Shown here piece by piece: positions 36,599-46,591 of a stretch of 64,000 nt of DNA. Within the stretch, counting starts at the first letter, position 1. The number at the start of each line of letters is the position of its first letter. The notes under the pieces are model-generated. The model was not told where the DNA came from. It worked only from the letters and a program-made list of their open reading frames with translations, and made no database searches. This stretch comes from Asticcacaulis sp. AC466 (GTDB lineage: Bacteria > Pseudomonadota > Alphaproteobacteria > Caulobacterales > Caulobacteraceae), in contig NZ_AWGE01000018.1 of assembly GCF_000495815.1 (NCBI RefSeq), positions 62,001 through 126,000 on the forward strand. Reading direction: 5' to 3'. Position numbers and translations under genes: made by a program.

Positions 36599-37414
36599 TC
36601 AAGATCCTTGAAAATATACGCGGAGGGCGGGCTGCGCCTTTACCAGTAAGTCCGCGGCCATGCGTCCAAAAAAGGCGGAGCCTTTGGGACCGACGTGCGT
36701 ATAGTCAAAGGCTTGCTTGACCGAGCTATCGGCTTGGGACGCATCGGTAAAGATCGCCGGCACGGAGGTGCCTGTGTCCTGGGTATCGAGAATATTCTGA
36801 GGAATAGGCTGGCCTGCCAGGGAATTGGATTCGGGCAACCCCATCGCCTGGACGGCGGCATAGCTTTCTGCATTGAGGTCCATCAAGGCCACGCCTTCGC
36901 TGCGTGCGACTAAGCGGGTCGCCGTCGCCCATGGCAAAAGATCCGGATTGACGCGACCGTTCCTGAAATGGCGCTGAGTCAGCGGTGTGACAAGGACCGG
37001 AACGCCGCCAGCCTTAACAACATCACGAGCGTAGTTGCGCATGTTGACGGGAAACTCCGTCTCGATATTGGTGTGGCGTTCCGGCTTGGACGACCCGTCG
37101 TTATGGCCGAACTGAATCAATACATAGGTCGCCTGAAATCCCTGGCGATCGGTGACCTGGCTCATCACCTTGTCCCACAGGCCTTCGACACGATAACTTT
37201 TCGAACTGCGCCCACCGCGCGCCGCATTAATACAGGTGACTTCTGGACGAAATTGCGCGCAGAACCCCAACCCATATCCGCTTTTGTCGGTCATGGTTGA
37301 ATCCCCGACCAAGATGATACGTATCGGTTTCAGCGTTTGTGCCATTACAGGCGACGCGAAAAGTCCGATGACAACGCCAAGCCCGGCAATGCATAAGCGA
37401 CGTGAAATTTTCAT
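36599..37414 (-). CDS. Rhamnogalacturonan acetylesterase, SGNH type (CE12-like)
   Basis: 271 residues from the ATG at 37414, which has AGGA upstream and opens a Sec signal peptide cleaved near residue 25 (SPVMAQ). SGNH block I is VGDSTMT (Ser39), followed by ARGGRSSKSY, block III FGHNDGS, and block V DYTHVGPKGS with the catalytic Asp and His. This pattern is that of rhamnogalacturonan acetylesterases (YesT/RhgT type), which remove acetyl from RG-I so that lyases can act. It is followed (upstream on this strand) by the PL26-like lyase gene 84 bases away, so they likely act together in the periplasm. Confidence 0.9.
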   Translation of the reverse strand: MKISRRLCIAGLGVVIGLFASPVMAQTLKPIRIILVGDSTMTDKSGYGLGFCAQFRPEVTCINAARGGRSSKSYRVEGLWDKVMSQVTDRQGFQATYVLIQFGHNDGSSKPERHTNIETEFPVNMRNYARDVVKAGGVPVLVTPLTQRHFRNGRVNPDLLPWATATRLVARSEGVALMDLNAESYAAVQAMGLPESNSLAGQPIPQNILDTQDTGTSVPAIFTDASQADSSVKQAFDYTHVGPKGSAFFGRMAADLLVKAQPALRVYFQGS

Positions 37415-37498
37415 GGCAACATCCTGATGTTTATCAGTCTTTCTCTTCTTTGATCTAGTTATGCCTAAAAGACACAAGGTCGACAGCGTAGCGACCAT

Positions 37499-40231
37499 TC
37501 ATTTCACAAATTCGGCGCCATAGGTTTCGGCCGTATCGCCCACGAGGGCAAGGTTTCCGATCGCCGCCATGGCCCACTGCGCCGCGCCATTGGTCGACAC
37601 TTGCGGGTCTTCATCGACGGCGTGCAAGACGTTCGGTCCAACGACCCTCTGGGTTTCTGGGCGAAGCCGCGTCGGTCGCCCCTCCCCTTGCAAAAATTCC
37701 TGCCAGGCGCGTTTGGCCAGGGCGGGATCTTTCAATTCACGCGCCGCATAGGCGGTAAAGCGTGAATGGGCTTCGCGTAACGACCGTCCCTTCGGCACGC
37801 TGCCCAAAAAAGCGGCGATTTCAGCTTCTGGAGCATTGTAATATTTGCAGTAATCGAGCCAGACTTTTTTATAAGCCGGTACATCCAGAAGCTTGAACAA
37901 CTCCATGTGGATTTCAAACACGCCGAACACGCCGTTCAGATGGGAGACGCTGACCTTGTCCCCTGCACCAAGGAACTTACCGGTCTTCAGGTCGAAGGGC
38001 GCACCGCCGGCGAACCAGCCATATTTCATTTTGGCGATTGAGTTCATGCCGTTGAGAATGCGGTCACGCCATTGGGTATCCCCCGTACGCTCCCATTCGG
38101 TCAGCCATGCCGGCAGGAACGCGCCCCAGCTGGTGCCAAAGGCGCAATCGACCGTGCCGGGAATACGTTGGCGAATGCCCAGGCCGCTCCCTCCCTTGGC
38201 GCCCACCTTGCGCTCAATAAAGACTGTCTGCAAAGACTCTTCGGAATGGATCAGGTCACGCATCAGGTCGCCAACGCGTTCATCGGTGGTCAGATAATAG
38301 TAGAAGCGGCGATAGGCGGCGTTGCTGACGCGGGGCTGCTTGGACGAATCGCTGAAATGCTGCACGCCATGACGGGTCCCGAAACCCTTGTATGGCCCCA
38401 GATGATAGACATCGACCTCACCGGTATGCCGGGTCATGGCTTCGGCCATGCGGAAGACATCGGCGCGGCCTGTCCTCAAATAGCCGTACCACATCATCAT
38501 GTCGGTGGAGAGCTCGGAGTTGTCCCACGCGAACCCACCAATATCATAACGCCAAACATGGCGATCGGCATCGTAGGCGTGCATGACGTCGCCATAGTTC
38601 CAGAACCCGTACCAGCGATGCTGTTCGATCTGGCTGAGATAGTAGTCAAGCTGGTAGGTAAAGCGGTTTTCGATCGCGGCCTTAACGGGCGTCGATGAAT
38701 CCGGTACGGTCCATTCACCAAAAACATCAGCGGCGAGCAAACGTTCAGGCGACACTATCAGACGCGGCGCCTCAGCTACATTGCTAGCCATAGCCGCCAG
38801 GCGCTCGCGGTCCGGTGTCGACGCCAGGGCCCAAAGGGTCAGTTCGCTTGTCCGTGCAATGCCGTAAGGCGTGTCATATCCGGGTTCATAGTCTTCATAG
38901 GTGATATTGAGCCCGGCATTCTGCTTGTCATAGGTATCCATACCCCAGACGGGGCGGTAAGACCGCATATCCATGGCCGGCGCATCGGGGGACCATAGCC
39001 ATGCCGTGACGCTGGCCATGTCGGTCACCGCATCGCGGATATCAAGCCGGGTCGGTGCTCTTTGCCAGAAATCCTTTAGACCCAGGGCCACGCCGCCACC
39101 TGCCCCACCGGTATAAACAAAGCCCGACGCGCGGCGATCTCCGGCCGCGTCTATCCAGGCTTGGCCGGCCTGGGTCCGCTTGCGAAGGCTGAACCCATCG
39201 GCATTGGACTGAGACAAGGTAAAGTCGCTCCAGGTCGGGATAGTATCGAGCCCTTGCCCAACCCCTTGCTGCATACCGGATATATCGGGTACGGCACGCC
39301 CAGCGATCTGCGCCTCGCGGAAAGCCTTGCCAGGGTCGCGGCGCAAACCGGTCAGCGGGCGCACCGCCTCCCCCCAAATCCCGTTGTCCTGGCCGGAAAA
39401 CCGCACATGGCGGTTATGGGGCGCATCAGACATCGGCACGGCCGCCGTCAGACCCAGTCCGCGGATGAAATCCTTGTGGTTATCGCCATCGAATATGAAG
39501 CTATGGACAATGCGCAGGCTTTCCGCCCCGGCATAGGCATAGAGGCGGACGGTAAAGGGCAGCCATTCGCGACCATTCCCGACATGCTTGCCTTCCAGTT
39601 TGATGACTGCGCGCACGGGACCGCTCTGCTCGACGGTAAGCTTTGTAACCGTGCCTTGATAACGAGTCTGAGTCACCGTTTCGGCCTCATCCAGCGATGC
39701 CGCGCCCTGACACAGGCAGGTCAAGCCGACAGCGCCCATGACGGGCTTACCCGCCCGCGTGGCCGATGCGACCAATTGGGACCCGGCGGTTGGGATCGTC
39801 CAGGTCAGATCCCCCGACGTGATGATAACAGCCTGCGCACTCTGCTTAATACTCACCGGCGCCTGCGGCGCAACTCCCGCACCAAGCGTCAGCTTATAAG
39901 CCTTCGCCGGTGCCGACGACGACACCACTGCGTGGCCGGACCATTTCAAGGAACCGTCCGGCCAATAGGCCGCCGGCCAGGACTGAACGGCCAGTTCACC
40001 ACTGGACGAACTCAGGCTGAAGGCTGCGTTCGCATTGACCGCACCGCGCGGCCAAGGCACCCCAAAGGCACCGCCTTCAAAATGGATCGGAGCATCACCG
40101 TCCAGCCAGTGCGCCACGGTATCGGGAGCTGACGCCTTCGTAGGCTTGGCGACTACCGTCGCTGCGCTAGACGCAAGAACGCCAGCAGCAGCCGCGTGAA
40201 GAAGCAATTGGCGCCGGGACAAGTCGGACAT
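37499..40231 (-). CDS. Exo-rhamnogalacturonan lyase-like protein (PcRGLX/YetA type, PL26)
   Basis: 910 residues from the ATG at 40231 (GAGGAA upstream). A Tat signal with SRRQLLL at 5-11 leads to export after folding. An N-terminal RIFT-barrel-like domain with FGVPWPRGAV and WPDGSLKWSGHAVV follows, then a long alpha/alpha-barrel-type central domain (YQLDYYLSQIEQHRWYGFWNYGD, with WDNSELSTDMMMWYG). This layout matches the PcRGLX/YetA family, exo-lyases that release unsaturated galacturonyl-rhamnose from RG-I ends. The neighbouring acetylesterase, TonB receptor and rhamnose genes agree. Family assignment is from recognised sequence features, not a search. Confidence 0.82.
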   Translation of the reverse strand: MSDLSRRQLLLHAAAAGVLASSAATVVAKPTKASAPDTVAHWLDGDAPIHFEGGAFGVPWPRGAVNANAAFSLSSSSGELAVQSWPAAYWPDGSLKWSGHAVVSSSAPAKAYKLTLGAGVAPQAPVSIKQSAQAVIITSGDLTWTIPTAGSQLVASATRAGKPVMGAVGLTCLCQGAASLDEAETVTQTRYQGTVTKLTVEQSGPVRAVIKLEGKHVGNGREWLPFTVRLYAYAGAESLRIVHSFIFDGDNHKDFIRGLGLTAAVPMSDAPHNRHVRFSGQDNGIWGEAVRPLTGLRRDPGKAFREAQIAGRAVPDISGMQQGVGQGLDTIPTWSDFTLSQSNADGFSLRKRTQAGQAWIDAAGDRRASGFVYTGGAGGGVALGLKDFWQRAPTRLDIRDAVTDMASVTAWLWSPDAPAMDMRSYRPVWGMDTYDKQNAGLNITYEDYEPGYDTPYGIARTSELTLWALASTPDRERLAAMASNVAEAPRLIVSPERLLAADVFGEWTVPDSSTPVKAAIENRFTYQLDYYLSQIEQHRWYGFWNYGDVMHAYDADRHVWRYDIGGFAWDNSELSTDMMMWYGYLRTGRADVFRMAEAMTRHTGEVDVYHLGPYKGFGTRHGVQHFSDSSKQPRVSNAAYRRFYYYLTTDERVGDLMRDLIHSEESLQTVFIERKVGAKGGSGLGIRQRIPGTVDCAFGTSWGAFLPAWLTEWERTGDTQWRDRILNGMNSIAKMKYGWFAGGAPFDLKTGKFLGAGDKVSVSHLNGVFGVFEIHMELFKLLDVPAYKKVWLDYCKYYNAPEAEIAAFLGSVPKGRSLREAHSRFTAYAARELKDPALAKRAWQEFLQGEGRPTRLRPETQRVVGPNVLHAVDEDPQVSTNGAAQWAMAAIGNLALVGDTAETYGAEFVK

Positions 40232-40330
40232 AAATTTCCTCGCGATGATAAGTGAGCGCTCCCCGGCGCGCCACACGACGATGAAATGAACACGATTGCG
40301 CAAAATAAGTCAATCTTGATCATAATGCAG

Positions 40331-40361
40331 AAAAAACGCCAGCTCCGTAAAAGAGCTGGCG
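40331..40361 (-). terminator. Intrinsic terminator of the large TonB receptor
   Basis: CGCCAGCTC at 40337-40345 and GAGCTGGCG at 40353-40361 form a 9-base stem with a 7-base loop. A run of six A at 40331-40336 reads as T on the minus strand. It lies just after the receptor stop, before the PL26-like gene, so the two are separate transcripts or partly uncoupled. Confidence 0.88.
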
Positions 40362-40388
40362 CAAGAGTTTCAGGGAGGAACGCGTTTA

Positions 40389-43300
40389 CTAGTAGCGGAG
40401 GGTAAAGCCAGTGGTAACCCGGTAGCCGGCATAACCGACTTCCATGATCGATTCGACACCGTCGCTATAGGTCAGGTACGAGCCTTGAGTGGTCAGCTTG
40501 GCCTTCTCCTTGCGGATGTTGGTCGCCTGCACAAAGACTTCGGCATGCTCATTCAGCTTATGATTGATTTTGAAATCAAGATACTGAGATTCTGCGGTAT
40601 AGGTTGGAGAGCCCGGGTTGTAAGGCAGACGTACGGTCTGATAGCCGTCGCCAGGATAGTTAGCCCCAGTCGTCACGCCGCAGGAAGAGATACAGTTGAA
40701 GCTATCTGAACGGCCCTGCCAGGCGAGACGCGCAGTGGTGCGACCGTCATCGTACCACAAGGAGAGGTTGGCGTAGTAGCTTGGCTCGCCAACCGGCGGC
40801 ATCAGGTCGCCGCTGTTCGGGTCGCGGATACCTCCCTGGGTCGTGGAAGACTCGATGGTTGCATAGTTTCCATCCATGCCAAGGTATTTGAGCTTCCACG
40901 GCAGGAAGGTAAATGCCGTCTTGAAGGCATATTCCTTGCCTCGACGCACAAAGGCGTTGGAATTGACGTACGTGGTATAAGTATAGTCTTCGTTGGATAC
41001 ATCCTTACCGGTAATCGGGTCTATCGCGCCTGTACCGGCCAATAGTTTACCGGTATTGTTGCCTTGCGTGGAGACACCGCCGGACTTGATATCGTTCTTG
41101 AATACGGCGAACGAGAACTGCGTATCCCTATTCGGATACCACTCGAGGCTCCAATTGTGGTTGTTTGAAATAAACGGATTAAGTGCAGGATTGCCGAAAG
41201 TGGTACAAGCCTCTGCCGCATCCGACTGATCTTTTCGTTGGTCAATCTCGCACTGCCCCCCCGGCAAAAGATAGTTCAACCCAGGACGCGCGATGACCTT
41301 ACCGGAATAGTAACGCGCCACCAGCTTATCGCGCAAAACCCACAGATTATAATTATAGCTGTGCATCCAGTCGGTGGTTTCGTTTTGAACCGATACAATA
41401 TTGTTAGCCGTATAGGTGGTAGTGGCATTATTCAGAGTCGACGGGGTACAATCCGCCAAGCTATTGCACCGACGGGCGACGATATTCGTCGTGCCAGTTC
41501 CATTCACCTCCGTCTTGACCATACGGACGCCCATATTACCGTTGAAGAGCATGTCAAACGGCAGTTCCTGCTCGAATTCGGTCATGAAATAGGCCGCAAA
41601 CGTCTTTTCATTCGCCTGCGATTTCAGCATGTCATACATCTTGCCATCGCTGGCCATACATACCTTGACACAATCAAAGTTGTAATATTTGAGCGGATCG
41701 CCGCCCGCGCTGTAAGCTGCCGTTTTGGATGCTTCCTGGATCAGATTGTAGAACTTCTGCACATCGATCTGGGACCAACCGTCAATCAAATTGCCGCGGT
41801 CCGGATAGCCAGCGAAAAACTGGTTCGTGGGCGGCAGGAAGACTTGGCCCAGAATATTCTGCAGGTCTTGAGGACGCATTGTGAACGTCCCTTCGTGGTT
41901 AGTCCCAAGATCAGTATTGGCCAGATAACCGTAGTTACAAGGCAGGGCACCGGCGGGTGCTGAAGTCCCGGCCGCACCATACTTGGTATCGTCACAGGCG
42001 CGCACAACGCTACGTAAAGTAGAACGTGCGATGACAACCGGCGTCACGCCAGGCGAAGCGGGAACAACCGTGCGCCCACCGCCGCCCCAGCCGGTACTGG
42101 TATATTCGCGGGCGTTGAAACCCGACGAAACATTTTTGAAAAAGGGAACCTTGTTCTCAAAATTATAGGCCAAATCAACACGAGCCGTGTTTTCAGACGT
42201 CTCGGACAAGCGTGGCGACATCTGAATGCCGACATTGAAGCTTACCCATGGCTGTTGGGCGGCTGTGTAGGCCCCCATCTGTCCTGGCACGCAAGGGTTA
42301 GTGGCGCTCGGCGTACAGGCGCCGCGTGTCGTTGCCACTGGCCTTGTAACCGTGTAGAGAGACGGATCACTGTTTTGCAGACTGGACGGATAGGCAATGC
42401 TCCAAAGCCCGCCATCGCTGCGCGAAATCGTTGCAGAGCCGTAGGTGTAGGTCAGCCCCGGATTTATACGGTAGTCGTAGCGACTATATTCCGACTCAGA
42501 CCGCCCGAAAATGCCTTTGGCTGTAAACGGGCCGCGGTGAAAATCAAAGCCAGTCGAAATATAACTGGATCGAATATCATTGACGTTCTGGATCTGGTCG
42601 GTGCTGATTGCGCCGTCGGTGATAGTGCCTGAAATGAGATGGTGACTGTCGTCAAAGACCAACGAATCGGGAACCAGGTTGACGGCCACACCACGGACGC
42701 CGTTCGCCGATGCAGCCGCATTATTTGGCGCAACGGACCCACCCAGACTGATCCCGTCATAGATGTAGTAACCGGAATTCGGCACCGCATTTCGTACGCC
42801 GGCGGTATCAAGATAAGCGACACCATTATAGGCGGGATTGCCACCGTTAGCGGGAATGCTGATCTGCCCTGATGGATTGAAGTTGATGCCACCGACGTTG
42901 TACGTCAATTGTGTGTCATGGTTTTTACGATGGTTAAATGTTCCGCGAACAAAAACATCGAGATCATCATTGACGCGATAGTCGGCGCGCAGATCGATCG
43001 TCTGACGCATTTCGATATTCTGGCGGACGAAGTAACGAATGAGCGAAGGCGTGTAATCGCCCCATTGATTCAAGCATGTCATTAGTTCGTTGGTGCGCTG
43101 CGCCGTTGCGGCCGAGTTGCCAGTCAGGAGCGGGAACGCCGCGTAACAATCGGCTTTGGTTGCGGCGGCCGCAGACTTTGTCAACAGCGACAGAGGTGTT
43201 TCCGTGCTGCCGTTTCCGAACACCGTGTTGATGCCCGCGCCAGAGAGGGTCGAAGGGTTAAATGTAAAGGTTTTATTGGGTGAATTATCTAAATCGACCG

Positions 43301-44117
43301 CCGCCGTACCCACAACATTGCCGGAACCCGCAGCGGTGAAATTTCGCATTAGACCCGTGCCGCCGTTAGACTGGGTAATCGCATTATTGTCGTTCTGAAT
43401 ATTCGACTGCGACATATTCAACAAGATGCCCAAACGGTCATTCATGAACTTGCGCGTGGCAATCAGGTTATAACCTGGCGTCCACTTCTTGCTGAGCGAG
43501 TTTTGTGTCTGGTCAAAACGCAGCGAAAGGAAAGGCTTCTTGAAGTCCAGTGCGGTACGAGACGTGACCTGGATAGATCCGCCGATACCGCCTTCGGTCA
43601 TGGCGGCAGTGGAGCCCTTCACCACGTCGACACTCTTGATCAAATCCGCCGGAAATTCACGGAAATCCTTATTGCGACCACTTCCGCCAAATTGGAGACC
43701 GCCCGTCGTGGAGGTGTCCTGAACACCCAGGCCATCGATTTCGACATTGACCTGGTCAGATGTCGAACCGCGTAAGGCAACCGTTTCGCCTTCGCCGTAG
43801 TCCGAACGGGACAGGGCGACCCCCGCGATACGCGAAATGGCTTCGCCAATATTTCTATCAGGGAATTTGCCGACGTCTTCCGCCACGATGGAATCCGTGG
43901 CCGTCTTGGCCTTCTTCTTGCGGTCAATCGACGAACGCTGCGATCCACGTGTGCCAACAACGATCACCTCGGTGGCGCCAGACGTATCGGCCGCCGGAGC
44001 AGCGTCCTGTGCAAAAGCCGCTTGCGTCAGCGTCATGCCGGCGAACACTGTGACGATCGTCATAGCGGTGCCGCGGCACAAATAACGGCTGAATAGACTG
44101 GTATGGCTGATCTTCAT
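40389..44117 (-). CDS. TonB-dependent receptor of the RG-I/pectin locus
   Basis: 1242 residues from the ATG at 44117 (AGGAGG just upstream), with a signal peptide ending near ALAQAAFAQD. There is no STN domain, so it is a plain transporter rather than a transducer. The TonB-box-like EVIVVGTRGSQ is followed by the plug (SIVAEDVGKFPDRNIGEAIS, ETVALRGSTSDQVNVEIDG) and a very long barrel with big extracellular loops, ending in TTGFTLRY with the C-terminal aromatic residue. It is long for the family (800-1000 is common). Genes on both sides encode RG-I enzymes, so it probably imports RG-I oligosaccharides. Confidence 0.9.
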   Translation of the reverse strand: MKISHTSLFSRYLCRGTAMTIVTVFAGMTLTQAAFAQDAAPAADTSGATEVIVVGTRGSQRSSIDRKKKAKTATDSIVAEDVGKFPDRNIGEAISRIAGVALSRSDYGEGETVALRGSTSDQVNVEIDGLGVQDTSTTGGLQFGGSGRNKDFREFPADLIKSVDVVKGSTAAMTEGGIGGSIQVTSRTALDFKKPFLSLRFDQTQNSLSKKWTPGYNLIATRKFMNDRLGILLNMSQSNIQNDNNAITQSNGGTGLMRNFTAAGSGNVVGTAAVDLDNSPNKTFTFNPSTLSGAGINTVFGNGSTETPLSLLTKSAAAATKADCYAAFPLLTGNSAATAQRTNELMTCLNQWGDYTPSLIRYFVRQNIEMRQTIDLRADYRVNDDLDVFVRGTFNHRKNHDTQLTYNVGGINFNPSGQISIPANGGNPAYNGVAYLDTAGVRNAVPNSGYYIYDGISLGGSVAPNNAAASANGVRGVAVNLVPDSLVFDDSHHLISGTITDGAISTDQIQNVNDIRSSYISTGFDFHRGPFTAKGIFGRSESEYSRYDYRINPGLTYTYGSATISRSDGGLWSIAYPSSLQNSDPSLYTVTRPVATTRGACTPSATNPCVPGQMGAYTAAQQPWVSFNVGIQMSPRLSETSENTARVDLAYNFENKVPFFKNVSSGFNAREYTSTGWGGGGRTVVPASPGVTPVVIARSTLRSVVRACDDTKYGAAGTSAPAGALPCNYGYLANTDLGTNHEGTFTMRPQDLQNILGQVFLPPTNQFFAGYPDRGNLIDGWSQIDVQKFYNLIQEASKTAAYSAGGDPLKYYNFDCVKVCMASDGKMYDMLKSQANEKTFAAYFMTEFEQELPFDMLFNGNMGVRMVKTEVNGTGTTNIVARRCNSLADCTPSTLNNATTTYTANNIVSVQNETTDWMHSYNYNLWVLRDKLVARYYSGKVIARPGLNYLLPGGQCEIDQRKDQSDAAEACTTFGNPALNPFISNNHNWSLEWYPNRDTQFSFAVFKNDIKSGGVSTQGNNTGKLLAGTGAIDPITGKDVSNEDYTYTTYVNSNAFVRRGKEYAFKTAFTFLPWKLKYLGMDGNYATIESSTTQGGIRDPNSGDLMPPVGEPSYYANLSLWYDDGRTTARLAWQGRSDSFNCISSCGVTTGANYPGDGYQTVRLPYNPGSPTYTAESQYLDFKINHKLNEHAEVFVQATNIRKEKAKLTTQGSYLTYSDGVESIMEVGYAGYRVTTGFTLRY

Positions 44118-44444
44118 AGTTTCCTCCTGATGCGGTCGAACACACACTCTTTTTTATTGTCGCGTGCTCGTCCGGTGACTTATCCCTGTGCCCGCTAGAC
44201 GCGGAACGTTTGAAACGCAGAGGTCATCCTATGCACCTCCCCAAAAGACGCTTCGTCTAATGCTCACATCCTCATTGATTGAATTTGACAAGTCAAGACG
44301 ACTGTGACCGAATTTAAGCTTAAATAGCATCATTCCAATCATATTGCGACCCAAAAGTAACACAAATGACACAATTTAGGCCAATTAAGAGGCGGGATCG
44401 CATCGACACGCCGCAATAAGATCACATTCACTCATATTCAATCA
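44118..44444. promoter_or_regulatory. Promoter region of the large TonB receptor
   Basis: 327 bases between the receptor and the oligogalacturonate lyase gene, both on the minus strand, AT-rich near the middle. The inverted repeat TTGAC-AA-GTCAA lies at 44285-44296, about 170 bases from the receptor start. No gene is seen in it. Confidence 0.45.
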
Positions 44445-45758
44445 TTACACAGATGGAGTGACTTCGACGGCGTATACGTGAATGGGCCCATGCATGTTGG
44501 AGCGAAACACCAACCATTTCCCGTCTGGTGTGAATTGCAGATTGGGTTCCGTGCGGTAATCGTGCCGCGCCATATTGACCAGCTTTTGCGCCCGCAGCAC
44601 ACCCGGGCGCACCAGATCCGCAGCATTGGGCGCGGACACACCCAAGTCTTCAATGATGTCTGGCCGGAAGAGATAAAGCCACTTCCCATCCTTGGCGAAA
44701 GCAACCATTTCCGAATCGCCACCGTCGCCGGCAAATAGCTTGCCATCGCGCGAAATCTGGAAATGAACCGACCATTCGTCTCGGTCCATATGATACCAGA
44801 TGCGTTTCCGCGTCTTCAGATCGAAACTGGCCAGCCAGAAATCCTCGCTGCGCGGCGTTTGCAGGTCATAGAGAATGCGCTGACCATCGAAACTGAAGAA
44901 CTCGTGACCAGCGATCTCCATGTTCATGGTACGCTTATGGATATTCTGCTTCTGCGTCCCGTCTGTGCGGATGGTCCATATCCGGTCAACGCTGTGCCAG
45001 GGCCCTTCGTGGCAATACATGATCTGTTGCGGATCGGTCGGAGAAAACTGGACGTGGTTCAACCAATCGGTAGAGGCGGTCACAACCTTGCGCTCACCCG
45101 TTGCAATGTTGAGCGTGAAGATTTCCATCGGGATGTTTTGCGCCAAGCGGTCGGCCATGCGCACTTCTTTTGCGGCCGCAAACGACAAGGGCTTGCCGTC
45201 TGGACCCACGGCATTGTACCCCCCATCCGTACCGGCAACCTTCGGACCAGGCTGCAGGTCGTAAGACCGCTCCGCCCACGTGCCGACCATCAGCGTGTCG
45301 TCGGCGTTCACTGACATGATACCGCCCTTAACGTCGGCGGCTATGGTCGTAATCGCACCATTTGCCATGTCAATGGTCACAATCTCACCACCTGTCGGCT
45401 TACCGTCGGCTTCGCGCCCCGTCTTGCGTGCGTAAAGCCGTGGTTGAGAGCGCGACATCATCATCGCGCGGTATCCCTTGCCGGTCAGCGGTGTAACCGC
45501 CCAGGTTTGCAAGTCGACTTTCATAATGCCTGACGGCGAATCGTAGACCATCCATCGCCCGTCGGGCGTAAAGGCGTTGTCGTGGAAATACAGGGATTTG
45601 GAGCCAGCTTCCGTCGAGATGCAGATAATCCGATGGCCCGTATCCGCATCGATCCATTCCTTCGGCAAAGCGGGTTCAGCGGCCTCGGCGACCGCAACGG
45701 GCAGGGCCGCCAGCGTCGTCAACGCCGCAGCGCTTTTCAGAAAGTCGCGTTTTTTCAT
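44445..45758 (-). CDS. Oligogalacturonate lyase-like protein (PL22), predicted exported
   Basis: 437 residues. The seven-bladed propeller sequence with DWLNHVQFSPTDP, YCHEGPWHSVDRIWTI and IAGHEFFSFDG matches PL22 oligogalacturonate lyase, which splits unsaturated digalacturonate into two 5-keto-4-deoxyuronates; the His residues bind a metal. Usual PL22 enzymes are cytoplasmic. Here the N-terminus KKRDFLKSAAALTTLAALPVAVAEAA looks like a signal peptide, possibly Tat (KRDFLK). It starts 98 bases upstream of nothing on its strand and is next to a DUF1961 gene. The localisation is inferred from sequence only. Confidence 0.85.
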   Translation of the reverse strand: MKKRDFLKSAAALTTLAALPVAVAEAAEPALPKEWIDADTGHRIICISTEAGSKSLYFHDNAFTPDGRWMVYDSPSGIMKVDLQTWAVTPLTGKGYRAMMMSRSQPRLYARKTGREADGKPTGGEIVTIDMANGAITTIAADVKGGIMSVNADDTLMVGTWAERSYDLQPGPKVAGTDGGYNAVGPDGKPLSFAAAKEVRMADRLAQNIPMEIFTLNIATGERKVVTASTDWLNHVQFSPTDPQQIMYCHEGPWHSVDRIWTIRTDGTQKQNIHKRTMNMEIAGHEFFSFDGQRILYDLQTPRSEDFWLASFDLKTRKRIWYHMDRDEWSVHFQISRDGKLFAGDGGDSEMVAFAKDGKWLYLFRPDIIEDLGVSAPNAADLVRPGVLRAQKLVNMARHDYRTEPNLQFTPDGKWLVFRSNMHGPIHVYAVEVTPSV

Positions 45759-45772
45759 CTGGCGTTTCCTTC

Positions 45773-45788
45773 ATGTCTAGTTTGACAT
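45773..45788. promoter_or_regulatory. Inverted repeat, candidate operator of the PL22-like gene
   Basis: ATGTC-N6-GACAT, a perfect inverted repeat just upstream of the ribosome site of the lyase gene. It contains TGTCAAACTA on the minus strand, almost identical to TGTCATACTA upstream of rhamnose isomerase at 47939-47948. The pattern resembles GntR/FadR-type half-sites. Confidence 0.4.
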
Positions 45789-45856
45789 AAAGGTTAAACG
45801 TCTTTCTGGCAAAATCAATCACATAGAATCATTTTTGCTCAATACGTTTGTCGCGC

Positions 45857-46591
45857 TCAGGTGACGAGGCGACGAACTTCCAGATCGCTGTACATCGCCG
45901 ATAAAGGCGCCATCTGGCGGAATCCGATGTAACCGTTGGTCGGGGCCGCGGCCGGATCGCCACGCCAGTTCAAAATCGGCAGATCATTGATAAAAAAAGC
46001 AACGTCAGCGCCGGACTTGCGCAGGCAAATGCGATAGGGTGGCGTCGCATCGGCGACATCCGGCAGGGGGTCGGCGCCCTGCGCCAGCAGTTCGAATCCC
46101 GGCGCTCGGCGCAAATTGCACAGATGGAAGGCGCGCTCGCTTTCCCAGCGGCGCCGAAAATAGGCAATCTGCAATGCCGAAACGTCGCTTTGGGTATATT
46201 GATCATAGATGCCGGCACGCGACTTTAAGCGAGTATCGAACAAGTCCACGCGCTCGGCCCCGACAAGGCCTTGCGCGGCAAAGAACAGAATACAGAGGCC
46301 CGGCTCTTCCAGGGCCGTGAAGTTCCAGCTTATTTCGATGTGGTCCGGTAAGACTTCCGGGCACCAAAAGACAAAGTTGGATGCCTGGCCTTGATCAGAC
46401 GACAGTCTATTGCGTAATCGCAATTGCCCAATATCGAAATCGGCAATGGCCTCTCCTTCTAGCCGAAACCCCGCAATATCCGACGGGCGCTTCAGCGGAT
46501 TGGCATACACCAGATCCCCTGCGGCAACGGCCGGTCCAGCCAGAAGTCCGGCCGCCCCCAGCAACAGACGCCGTCGGTCAAACAATGCCAC
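45857..46591 (-). CDS. DUF1961-family protein with Tat-like signal
   Basis: 244 residues. An N-terminal DRRRLLLGAAGLLAG signal, Tat-like with three Arg, ends near VAAGD. The rest is a predicted beta-sandwich (jelly-roll) with FVFWCPEVLPDHIEISWNF, LFFAAQG and GYIGFRQM, the DUF1961 type, which is found in pectin clusters (as near YesU). It overlaps the rhamnose isomerase gene by 14 bases, so translation is coupled. Function is unknown; it may bind or cleave RG-I fragments in the periplasm. Confidence 0.75.
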   Translation of the reverse strand: MALFDRRRLLLGAAGLLAGPAVAAGDLVYANPLKRPSDIAGFRLEGEAIADFDIGQLRLRNRLSSDQGQASNFVFWCPEVLPDHIEISWNFTALEEPGLCILFFAAQGLVGAERVDLFDTRLKSRAGIYDQYTQSDVSALQIAYFRRRWESERAFHLCNLRRAPGFELLAQGADPLPDVADATPPYRICLRKSGADVAFFINDLPILNWRGDPAAAPTNGYIGFRQMAPLSAMYSDLEVRRLVT

